Below are positions 1 through 6,876 of a stretch of DNA of 10,000 bases, piece by piece. Made by a program: the position numbers and the translations under genes. The notes below the pieces were generated by a model, which saw only the letters and a program-made list of their open reading frames with translations, had not been told where the DNA came from and ran no database searches. Position 1 is the stretch's first letter; each line of letters begins with the position of its first letter. This stretch comes from Chondrilla cf. caribensis (Eukaryota > Porifera > Demospongiae > Chondrillida > Chondrillidae), in assembly GCA_964020155.1 (NCBI GenBank), contig OZ026569.1, positions 3,262,971 through 3,272,970 of the forward strand, given 5' to 3'.

Positions 1-519
1 GAGTGTACCACTGTAACTGACTGGACAGTGTCACTGTTGACCTATATTAGTCCATTTATCTGTCTGTTTACTGGAGAGTATTTGTCTCTTTCTTGATCGA
101 TTTGCCTATGTGTTCATTTGTCTATTGTTTATCTGTATGTGTTGTTTTTGTTTTCCAATCAGTATACTAATCTGTAGTCACTCTTTGTGATCTCTTTGTT
201 TTTGTTTGACACTGTTCAGTAGACTGTTTACTTGACAATGTGTGTCTTATAATAATCTGGTACACTGTCTGTCACAGTCACAATTGTCTGACAAACTGTC
301 TGTCTATCCCATAATGGTCCAGTGTGCAGTCTGTCCCATAATTGTCTCGTATACTATCTGTTTGTCTCGCAATTGTCTGAAGCACTGTCTGTCTGGTGCA
401 TTGTCGGTCTGTCTCACAATTGTCCATCACCCCGTCTGTTTGTCTTGTGATCGTCTACCGTCCTGTCTGCCAGTCTTATTGCCCTTAATGCACAGTACAG
501 CAGCATCGTTTGGTGCACA
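1..519. repeat. Degenerate ~30-bp CTGTCTGT-type tandem repeat
   Basis: From about 230 to 480 the motif CACTGTCTGTCT followed by CA(T)AATTGTCT recurs roughly every 30 bases (CAAT/CATAAT cores near 249, 281, 311, 339, 370, 400 and 416). A looser TGTCTGTTT texture extends to position 1. The 93-residue open frame across 242-523 only reflects this repeat, being rich in L, S, C and V, and is not called as a gene. No exon is recognised. Confidence 0.6.
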
Positions 520-750
520 GTGAGAGGATACCATCCACTCGTAACCACCCTCTTGCTGGGAGCCAAACTCGGAAGACCATCCCTGGTGTTGTCCCACTTC
601 TGAGTGGTGAGTTCAATGCCAAGGGTACCTGCAGCCAGGCGCAACGCACTGCCCTTGGCCCCCACATCGGAAACATTGGGTCTGAAGTACCAGATTTTGA
701 GATTTATACCAGTACTGAGAGGTTTGTGTCTCTGGAGGCTAGATGGGTGT
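520..750. other. Non-repetitive island of unknown nature
   Basis: This stretch is more complex and GC-richer than the repeats on both sides. Short open frames occur on both strands, for example a plus-strand frame around 545-606 followed by a donor-like GGTGAGTT, but no conserved protein is recognised. No reading frame here joins the first resolved MIOS exon in phase. It may be an unrecognised MIOS exon, a fragment of an old mobile element, or plain intron. Confidence 0.35.
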
Positions 751-851
751 AAATTTGTATGTGGTATGTGTGTACATATGTATGGATGTGTGGGTTACTT
801 GTGTGTATATCTATGGGTGGGTGCCTATGTGTGTATATGTGGGGTGGGTGC

Positions 852-1070
<219 letters not shown>

Positions 1071-1149
1071 CGCACATGCTATACAGTTACACACAATCTA
1101 CCATCTCTCCTGCATACGTCTACCTGGTGTTCGTGCCTGCCCTCTCCAG

Positions 1150-1215
1150 ACACCAGTGTATGCTCATATGTGGATGGGACTTGAGTCAAGAAGGACTGGA
1201 GAGCTTCTTCAAGAG
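1150..1215 (+). CDS. MIOS: MIOS exon a (first resolved; start approximate)
   Basis: Encodes [21 protein letters not shown] plus two bases of the next codon. The LICGW segment matches the LCGW segment of vertebrate MIOS. The donor is GTACGT at 1216. The acceptor is most likely the AG at 1148-1149, after a pyrimidine-rich stretch; the AG at 1155-1156 is an alternative that would drop two residues and change the entry phase. The preceding exon was not found in the window. Confidence 0.75.
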
Positions 1216-2378
1216 GTACGTATGTGCCCGATGAACTCTGGGATTTATGTCTGTACAATACAAATGTATACGTATTAATGGGTGTGTGCATGAGCGCGCG
1301 CGTGTGTGTGCATGAGCGTGCACGTGTGTGTGCATGTGTGTTTGTGTGTGTGTGGGTGTGTGGGGGTGTGTGTGTGTGTGTGGGTGTGTGTGTGTGTGCA
1401 TACATACGTACATACGTATGTGCACATGTGGTAGAAATGTGTGCTTGCAATATGTGGTCCACATAGAGTATGCAAATGTACTGTATGTGTGTACTTGGAT
1501 ACATACATACAATGTGTATGTTTTCTGACTTTGGTACTGCTCTGTTATTGGCCGTCTATTGCTACACTGTGACCATAGGGAGGAGATGAAGGACAGACAC
1601 GAGAGAGCAGCTGCATTGTCTGTGTTCAATGGATACATTGAGCATTCCATAAGTTCCCTCAAATATGGCGCCAACATCACCGCACAGAAGGGAGAAACAC
1701 AGCGAAGTGAGTGGGACGTGTTCCTTGCAGCCAGCAATGAGCAATAGGGAAGTACCCACGGGAACCCCAAGTGACATGTGTACCGTACCACGTCCATGCT
1801 GGTCATTTGGAACCAGGAACACAAGCAACTGACTTCAAAACTGTGTTAAAAACCTATGGTCCATTTTGACCCTTTGATCCTTTCCAACCACATATTATGG
1901 TCCATTTTGACCCTTAGGTCCTTTCTGACCACATATTATGGTCCATTTGACCCTTTGGTACTTTCCAACTACATATTATGGTCCATTTTGCCCTATAGTT
2001 CATTTTGACCCTCTCGACCATTTTGACCTTGTTTTAATTTCCCCATACTCACACACACACACATGCAGGTACGATGCTGACGATGGCTGCACTGGCACTG
2101 GCGGGATATAATTCCAAAGGTGTTGCCCTGTGGCAGAGAACATGCAAAGAGTTGAAGGACACCTTGAAGGAGCCCTACCTGAGAGCCATGTTCTCTTTCT
2201 TGTCGAGCAAAAACTCAGAAGATTTCTTAGCAATTCTCGTGAGTGAGAAAGAGATTAATTTGATTAAAATGTTTCTACTTGTTTTCATATGTTCTATATG
2301 CGTAAGTGTGTACAATACATGTGTATCATTGTATTGTATATGTACAATATGTGTGTAAGTACATACTGTATAATGTAC

Positions 2379-2413
<35 letters not shown>

Positions 2414-2425
2414 TGCGCGTGCGCA

Positions 2426-2463
<38 letters not shown>

Positions 2464-3054
2464 TACGTATGTGTGTATGTGTGATATATTGTACAATGTC
2501 TATGAAAGCACATATGTCCCATCTAAGAGTTAACCTCCCTATCCTTTCCACACAGGAAGATGATGGCATCACATATCAGGACAGAGTTGGTTTCGCAACC
2601 ATGTACCTTAATCGTAACAGGGTATGTACACCACAATGTATGTCCCCTCATCACATGACAACCATGTGATTGTCATGTGGTCATCATGTGATTGTCACAT
2701 GGTCACAATGTGTAGTCATGTGGTGTCAGTGGTATTGCAATATTGTACATACATATGCATGTAGGCCTACACACACCACACACTAGAGAAGGTGAATTTT
2801 GTATGTACACGTGTAAACCAGCATGCACCTCACACTAGGGAAGTGTGAATATTATGTGCACCCACTTTAGCTTGTGTATACTTCACACTAAAACATTCCA
2901 CAGCTAATGTCGTTTTTGGAGAGACTGAGAGTCAAACTGATTGAAGGAGGTCACCTTGAAGGGTTGTTTCTTACAGGAATAAATGAAGACAGCTTGAGAT
3001 TACTGTCAAAGTACATCGACAAAGTGGGTAGTTTTACTTGTGTTCAGCTCTGTG

Positions 3055-3087
<33 letters not shown>

Positions 3088-3626
3088 TTGTTTGTGTTTG
3101 TATCTGCACGCGTTTGTTTGTTTGTTTGTGTGTGTTTGTTCATGTTTGTTTCTGCGCATGCCGTGTATGTGTATTTGTGTTTGCCTATGGCTACATACTT
3201 TACCATCACATCAACTGACCATGTGTTTATTGTTGTTGCTTAGACATCAGATATACAAACAGCGTGTATGGTAGCTGGACAAGCGGCAGATTTTGTCAGC
3301 AAGGACCGAAGAGTTATGGGATGGTTCAAATGGTGTGTAGGTGTGGGTGTAATGATGTATGTAGTGTTGAGGATATGTGCACTTGTATGTATGTATGTGT
3401 CCTTGTGTGTACATGGATGCCTACCGCTACCCTTTTGATGTGATGTACAGTTATCGAGAACTCCTCAACAAGTGGAGGCTGTGGCATAGACGGTGAGTAC
3501 ATGTTTGTGGGCCAGTTCAGCAATGGGTATTCTTGTAGACACCTTGTAGGCGAAGGGGGAGGAAGTGTGTATGTATTTGAGGGGGTCAATTTCTCAATGC
3601 GCACATACATTCTGTACCTACACACG

Positions 3627-3692
<66 letters not shown>

Positions 3693-4730
3693 AACACATT
3701 CTGTACATACACAGATACACAAATACACCACACACACACACACACACGTAGTGTGTAAACACATACATGCTATACATACACACACACATACATACGTATA
3801 CTGTACATATCACATACTTGTGTGTATATGTACGTATGCAAACATTCCTTTATACTGTGTGTATGTGTACTGTATCGTACAGTGTTCGGCTGGACATTGC
3901 ACAGAAAGGCAGAGACCATTCCAAGTCTGTACCAGGTCAAGTGTTTCTCAGTTGTAATTTCTGTGGGAAGAACATAAACTCCTCCGGTATGTCCCCTCAT
4001 CTTATGACAACCATGTGATTGTCATGTGGTCATCATGTGACTGTCACGTGGTCACAATGTGTAGTTATGTGGTCACCATGTGACAGGTTTTAGTATACTG
4101 TTTATGTTTATGTCTACAGGATCACTGTCGAGTACAAATGTTGAACGGAAAAGCAAGGTCAGCAGATATGAATCAGGGTTCCTATAGAATTGAAATTGAT
4201 AGTGAACCGGTATTTTTTTACACAAAAGTTAAATTTCAAACTAATGGAGGTAATGACGTACGCACGTGTGTTAGTTGAATCTCCACAACATCACCCTTCA
4301 TTCCTCCCTTTCACATCCGTTGTAACCAGTTTGTTGTTATAACCTATACGATTCCCGCCTCTGGATACATCACTACTCACATTACATGCTGTTATAAAGA
4401 GAATATCCTTGTAAAATGCCATTTTAAGAGGTCTGACTATACATACAGTATGTATGAGATATTTGAATGTATTGTGTGTGTATTGTAGTAGTGGACTGAC
4501 TTAAGGAGCATGTATCACTGTTCTTGACCACCTTCAGGTGAACAGTTGTCCTCAATGTGGCAAGCCTCTTCCTCGTTGCGCCATTTGTCTCATGTACATG
4601 GGGATGGGGGCATCTAGTGTATACAGCTACAAGAGTAGCACAGGTATGTAGTGTTTGTGTGGTGTGTGTGTGTGTGTGTGGTGTGTGTGTGGTGTGTGTG
4701 TGTTTATGTGTACATGTGTGTGTGTGTGTG

Positions 4731-4766
<36 letters not shown>

Positions 4767-4932
4767 TGTGTCTGGAGTGTGTGTGTTTATGTGTACATGT
4801 GTGTGTGTGTTGTGTGTGTGTGTGTGTGTGTTGTGTGTGTGTGTGTGTGTGTGTGCGCGTGTGTTGTGTGCGTGTGTATACATATGTGTGTGTGTGTGTG
4901 TGTGTGTTGTGTGCGTGCATGTGTGTGTGTAT

Positions 4933-5012
<80 letters not shown>

Positions 5013-6734
5013 TACTGTCTGTATATACGTACAATGTACACCCTTAGCCCTCATTCTCACTACATACCTAGCTGTGAGGTATGGAGATATGCAGTGCAAC
5101 ATGCTCATACCCAAACACTGTCCCCAGCCCACACCCTAATGGTACAGAGTGGTATGTGGGTGTATGTATGCGAGGTGCCCACTCGACTCTTCCCCACATC
5201 CTTTTGTGAGAAATTAACACTTAGTAGTTGGCCACAATAGAAGCCCTGCTTACTGGATATTCCATCATGCGACATTTGGAAAATGTTACTTAGTGTTGTG
5301 CTGTTGTTGTTGTGTGGCCTCACGCCTATTGTATCATAGCAGGTAATATTCTATTATGAAGCGGTGGCTTGTGTCTCTAATCTCAAGGCATAAATGTGAA
5401 TCCGTCCATGCACAGAGTCTGCATGTATGTATGTATCATTTTCACTGGCTACAGTGTAACTTGCTTAGTAAGTACAGTACCCTGGTTAGCACACACTCCT
5501 GGTTAGCACACACTCCTGGTTAGTACACACTCCTAGTTAGTACACACTCCTGGTTAGTACACATTCCTGGTTAGCACACACTCCTGGTTAGCACACACTC
5601 CTGGTTAGTACACACTCCTGGTTAGTCCACACTCCTGGTTAGTACACACTACTGGTTAGTACACACTCTTGGTTAGCACACACTCCTGGTTAGCACACGC
5701 TCCTGGTTAGTACACACTCCTAGTTAGTACACACTCCTGGTTAGTACACATTCCTGGTTAGCACACACTCCTGGTTAGCACACACTCCTGGTTAGTACAC
5801 ACTCCTGGTTAGTACACACTCCTGGTTAACACACACTCCTGATTAGTACTTACTAAGCAAGTTACACTGCACTTTAATCGGCCATTCTCCTGTTCTTCCT
5901 ACAACTCATATGCATCGCATACTTGCCCCATACCCCAGTATTCCAATGATTTGATCACATCTGACAACATAGTGTGCAGTGCATGTGATTCCTTCATTCA
6001 CACCCAAACAGGAGAGAGGATGAAGTCTGCTTTCGACCACTGGTTCACTTGGTGCCAGACCTGCAGGCATGGAGGCCACGCTGCTCACATACTGGAATGG
6101 TTCAAGTGAGTCCAACACCTTTTTGTGGTCAGCACATGTGGCACCAACACCTTTGTGTGGTCGGCACATGTGGCACCAACACCTTTGTGTGGTCAGCACA
6201 TGTGGCACCAACACCTTTGTGTGGTTGGCACATCTAGCACCAACATCTTTGTGTGGTCGGCACATGTGGCACCAACACCTTTGTGTGGTCAGCACACCTA
6301 ACACCAACAACACCTTTGTGTGGTCAGCACATGTGGCACCAACACCTTTGTGTGGTCAGCACACCTAACACCAACAACACCTTTGTGTGGTCAGCACATG
6401 TGGCACCAACACCTTTGTGTGGTTGGCACATCTAGGTCCAACACTTTTGTGTGGTCCGCACATCTAACACCAACAACACCTTTGTGTAGTCAGCACATGT
6501 AGATTTGCATCAAAGTCTGCCTGTACATTTATAATATCTATCTCATTTTATTTTTCTCTTAACCTGAATGCACACATACACATGCAAACATAATATTTGT
6601 ATACACACCATATACACATGCTTGGATGCACACAAACACACATGCACACACACACACACACACGCACGCACGCACACACACACACACGCACACACGCACA
6701 CACACACATACACACACACACATAAACACACACA

Positions 6735-6776
<42 letters not shown>

Positions 6777-6876
6777 CAGTCACCACACAGAATGTCCTGT
6801 GTCCCAGTGTCAGTGTAGATGCATGTTGATGGACGGTAAAGGAGAACAAGACTTCTCAACCTCAACAGTCACCTGA
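1150..6876 (+). CDS. MIOS: MIOS (Mio/WDR homologue), GATOR2 subunit, C-terminal 372 residues in 12 exons
   Basis: Joined exons: 1150-1215, 1579-1706, 2069-2238, 2556-2621, 2904-3023, 3244-3332, 3451-3492, 3883-3986, 4120-4157, 4538-4643, 6012-6105, 6780-6876. Every junction is GT-AG and the phases agree throughout, giving one open frame ending in TGA. The product aligns by eye, in order, with the C-terminal ~40% of vertebrate MIOS (about 875 residues): LICGW near the start, [67 protein letters not shown] and [11 protein letters not shown]. Residues 1 to ~230 belong to the alpha-solenoid. The zinc-binding C-terminal domain has putative ligands C251, C254, C278, C281, C288, C291, C324, C327, H329, H332, H335, C346, C351, C353 and C355 (numbered within this fragment). 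Known role of the family: with WDR24, WDR59, SEH1L and SEC13, MIOS forms GATOR2, which opposes GATOR1 and so promotes mTORC1 activity at lysosomes. The WD40 propeller half must lie upstream of this window. No frameshift or stop is seen, so the gene looks intact here. Confidence 0.93.
1276..1430 (+). repeat. Imperfect TG-rich tract in MIOS intron a-b
   Basis: Mixed TG with GCGCGCGTG and GTGCACGTG inserts and GGGTGTG variants, followed by a CATACATACGTACATACG stretch. It is simple sequence without coding potential, and fills much of the 363-base intron. Confidence 0.85.
1579..1706 (+). CDS. MIOS: MIOS exon b
   Basis: Enters after AG at 1577-1578 with one base completing an Arg codon, then [16 protein letters not shown] and so on. 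It matches the vertebrate MIOS stretch with WERAAAVALFN. It ends in phase 1 before the strong donor GTGAGT at 1707. Read-through past the donor stays open to a stop at 1745-1747, so intron retention would truncate the protein. Confidence 0.9.
1856..2029 (+). repeat. 41-bp minisatellite in MIOS intron b-c
   Basis: Units start ATGGTCCATTTTGACCCTTT and end CCACATATT. Copies are 1856-1896 (41), 1897-1937 (41) and 1938-1977 (40), followed by a decayed partial copy to about 2029. The copies differ by a few substitutions and one single-base deletion. Confidence 0.9.
2069..2238 (+). CDS. MIOS: MIOS exon c
   Basis: The longest resolved MIOS exon, 170 bases. The acceptor (cacatgcag) follows a short CA run; GT at 2069-2070 completes a Ser codon, then [20 protein letters not shown]. 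The segment [15 protein letters not shown] corresponds to the vertebrate NPYLCVMFAFL helix pair of the solenoid. Donor GTGAGT at 2239, phase 0. Confidence 0.93.
2382..2465 (+). repeat. TG microsatellite with a GCGCGTGCGC centre
   Basis: Two TG runs flank a GC-alternating centre (about 2409-2430) that is partly self-complementary, GTGTGCGC against GCGCACAC. All of it alternates purine and pyrimidine. It lies in MIOS intron c-d. Confidence 0.9.
2556..2621 (+). CDS. MIOS: MIOS exon d
   Basis: Encodes [20 protein letters not shown] and two more residues, phase 0 at both ends. It matches the VRDRVAFACKFL segment of vertebrate MIOS. The acceptor is preceded by a good pyrimidine tract (atcctttccacacag); the donor is GTATGT at 2622. 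Confidence 0.92.
2638..2724 (+). repeat. 87-bp repeat, copy 1 (MIOS intron d-e)
   Basis: Begins GTATGTCCCCTCATC and is rich in CATGTG/CACATG. It matches 3987-4073 at 82 of 87 bases by my count, without gaps. It contains a perfect hairpin: CATGTGA (2685-2691), a TTG loop, TCACATG (2695-2701). Confidence 0.92.
2779..2890 (+). repeat. Three CACACTA-anchored degenerate copies, ~53 bp apart
   Basis: CACACTA occurs at 2779, 2831 and 2884. The first two are followed by AGAGAAGGTGAAT and AGGGAAGTGTGAAT. This is a decayed short tandem repeat just before MIOS exon e. Confidence 0.5.
2904..3023 (+). CDS. MIOS: MIOS exon e
   Basis: Forty residues from [11 protein letters not shown] to LLSKYIDK, phase 0 at both ends. 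[14 protein letters not shown] is the best conserved part, matching AGNLEGILLTGL in vertebrates. The donor GTGGGT at 3024 is weaker than its neighbours and is followed by a TG/TTTG-rich intron. Confidence 0.93.
3050..3180 (+). repeat. TG/TTTG-rich tract in MIOS intron e-f
   Basis: TG runs interspersed with GTTTGTTTGTTTG blocks. It is simple sequence; the cysteine- and valine-rich open frames in it are artefacts of the repeat. Confidence 0.85.
3244..3332 (+). CDS. MIOS: MIOS exon f
   Basis: Encodes [29 protein letters not shown] and two bases of a Cys codon. It matches the vertebrate TGDVQTASYCML...DERVQYW region. The donor GTGTGT at 3333 is weak but is the only one that keeps frame with the next exon. 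Confidence 0.9.
3451..3492 (+). CDS. MIOS: MIOS exon g (42 bases)
   Basis: A very short exon: one base completing Cys, then [13 protein letters not shown], then two bases of Arg. It matches YRNLLDAWRFWHKR of vertebrates. Acceptor gatgtacag, donor GTGAGT at 3493. Its length is a multiple of three, so skipping it would remove 14 residues without a frameshift. Confidence 0.92.
3633..3770 (+). repeat. (CA)27 microsatellite and CA-rich flank in MIOS intron g-h
   Basis: A perfect CA run at 3633-3686 is preceded by ACACGTGCGCG and followed by interrupted CA with TACATACA. It is one of only two long CA (rather than TG) tracts on the coding strand of MIOS. Confidence 0.93.
3883..3986 (+). CDS. MIOS: MIOS exon h (first zinc-ligand pair)
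   Basis: Completes Arg, then [20 protein letters not shown] and [14 protein letters not shown]. It carries the CxxC pair (C251, C254) that opens the zinc-binding C-terminal domain; vertebrates have VFVSCNFCGKSI. It ends in phase 1; the donor GTATGT at 3987 is the first six bases of a repeat shared with 2638-2724. Confidence 0.94.
3987..4073 (+). repeat. 87-bp repeat, copy 2, starting at the MIOS exon h donor
   Basis: A near-identical partner of 2638-2724. Identity starts exactly at the first intron base after exon h, so GTATGT of the repeat is the splice donor. CATGTG-rich sequence continues to about 4085, beyond the shared part. Confidence 0.92.
4120..4157 (+). CDS. MIOS: MIOS exon i (38 bases, donor weak)
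   Basis: A micro-exon encoding the end of a Gly codon and [12 protein letters not shown]. The sequence is poorly conserved, a linker between zinc-ligand pairs, but it is required by phase: it enters in phase 1 and leaves in phase 0, which is what the next exon needs. Vertebrate MIOS also has SK just before V-T-S-C-P. The donor aag|GTCAGC at 4158 is non-consensus, so the exact end is less certain than for other exons. Confidence 0.75.
4158..4537 (+). other. MIOS intron i-j, no further feature seen
   Basis: This 380-base intron is mostly non-repetitive and AT-leaning, with a TTTTTTT run near 4213 and a TGTGTG patch near 4475. No exon, element or regulatory motif could be supported. Confidence 0.6.
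4538..4643 (+). CDS. MIOS: MIOS exon j (zinc domain core)
   Basis: Encodes [20 protein letters not shown] and following residues, nearly identical in its core to the vertebrate CPGCRKPLPRCALCLINMG. It supplies C278, C281, C288 and C291. Acceptor ccttcag; donor GTATGT at 4644, which runs at once into a 350-base TG-rich tract. The tail [16 protein letters not shown] is low in conservation. Confidence 0.95.
4650..5010 (+). repeat. Complex TG microsatellite with duplicated TTTATGTGTACATG module
   Basis: Roughly 350 bases of TG with TGGTG, TTGTG, GCGTG and TACATATG interruptions, ending in a long pure TG run (about 4936-5010). The module GTGTTTATGTGTACATGTG occurs twice, about 85 bases apart (near 4700 and 4785), which shows segmental duplication inside the array. 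It starts directly after the MIOS exon j donor. Confidence 0.92.
5011..5451 (+). other. Middle of MIOS intron j-k, no gene seen
   Basis: Largely unique sequence between the TG array and the inverted-repeat element, with a TGTTGTTGTTGTGTGG patch near 5300. Short open frames on both strands have no recognisable product and no fitting splice phase. Confidence 0.55.
5452..5475 (+). repeat. Left terminal inverted repeat
   Basis: Twenty-four bases beginning CAGTGTAACTTGCTTAG, a perfect complement of 5846-5869. Complementarity stops at both ends of the arm. It is preceded by TA. Confidence 0.9.
5481..5854 (+). repeat. 17-bp minisatellite, 22 units in exact register, with a 187-bp higher-order repeat
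   Basis: The unit is CCTGGTTAGYACACACT. Twenty-one clear units plus one diverged unit run without a single indel; the last merges into the right inverted repeat. Variant units recur 11 units apart: CCTAGTTAG in units 4 and 15, ACATT in units 5 and 16. The array is therefore a duplication of a 187-base block (5481-5667 and 5668-5854). Confidence 0.95.
5846..5869 (-). repeat. Right terminal inverted repeat
   Basis: The exact reverse complement of 5452-5475 over 24 bases, ending CAAGTTACACTG. The following dinucleotide is CA. Confidence 0.9.
6012..6105 (+). CDS. MIOS: MIOS exon k (WC..C.HGGH segment)
   Basis: Completes Gly, then [20 protein letters not shown] and [10 protein letters not shown]. 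This is the most conserved zinc segment, matching vertebrate [21 protein letters not shown]. Ligand candidates are C324, C327, H329, H332 and H335. It ends in phase 2 before GTGAGT at 6106. The intron upstream is 1368 bases long, the longest here, and holds a transposon-like element. Confidence 0.95.
6114..6502 (+). repeat. 32/35-bp minisatellite in MIOS intron k-l
   Basis: About twelve units of AACACCTTTGTGTGGTCAGC plus ACATGTGGCACC (32 bp). Some have an extra ACA triplet (35 bp) and a CACCTAACACC variant. A 32+35 pair (67 bp) is itself repeated near 6270-6400. The array starts eight bases after the exon k donor. Open frames in it on both strands are by-products of the repeat. Confidence 0.95.
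6640..6779 (+). repeat. CA-rich microsatellite ending at the last MIOS acceptor
   Basis: CA repeats with GCACGCACGC, TACACA and TAAACA interruptions. The last CA units and a following G form the splice acceptor at 6778-6779. There is no normal pyrimidine tract directly before this acceptor. Confidence 0.92.
6780..6876 (+). CDS. MIOS: MIOS last exon
   Basis: Starts after the AG at 6778-6779 at the end of a CA tract: one base completes Asn, then [20 protein letters not shown], a variable tail and TGA at 6874-6876. Vertebrates have HAECPVSACTCKC here. A second AG at 6789-6790 lies 11 bases downstream, but using it would shift the frame, so 6780 is chosen by phase and by homology of the HTECP segment. 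Confidence 0.92.

Larger units (their letters stand above)
5452..5869. mobile_element. MITE-like element with 24-bp terminal inverted repeats and a 17-bp minisatellite core
   Basis: The left arm (5452-5475) starts CAGTGTAACTTGCTTAG. The right arm (5846-5869) is its exact reverse complement over 24 bases. The 418-base interior has no coding frame and is almost entirely a 17-bp tandem repeat. The left flank is TA and the right flank CA, so a TA target duplication is possible only if one base has changed. The TIR start resembles that of Drosophila pogo (CAGTATAATTCGCTTAG, as I remember it), which suggests a pogo/Tc1-mariner-type non-autonomous element. An alternative is a foldback structure formed locally. 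Confidence 0.7.

Noticed and set aside
242..523. 93-residue frame rich in Leu, Ser and Cys
   Set aside because: It follows the ~30-bp CTGTCTGT repeat, has no family resemblance and no supporting splice or promoter context.
545..606. Possible upstream MIOS exon ending at the donor-like GGTGAGTT
   Set aside because: None of the three frames joins the exon at 1150 or 1157 without a stop or frame change, and the translation does not resemble MIOS.
5906..6313. 135-residue minus-strand frame with repeated [14 protein letters not shown] motifs resembling zinc fingers
   Set aside because: The repeats are the reverse reading of the 32-bp minisatellite; Cys and His spacing follows the DNA unit, with no linker or hydrophobic pattern of C2H2 fingers.
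5481..6502. CRISPR-like arrays (17-bp and 32/35-bp regularly spaced repeats)
   Set aside because: The repeats are directly adjacent with no unique spacers, and lie in introns of an animal gene.
6791..6876. Last MIOS exon starting after the AG at 6789-6790
   Set aside because: It would shift the frame relative to exon k and destroy the [10 protein letters not shown] segment; the AG at 6778-6779 fits both phase and homology.
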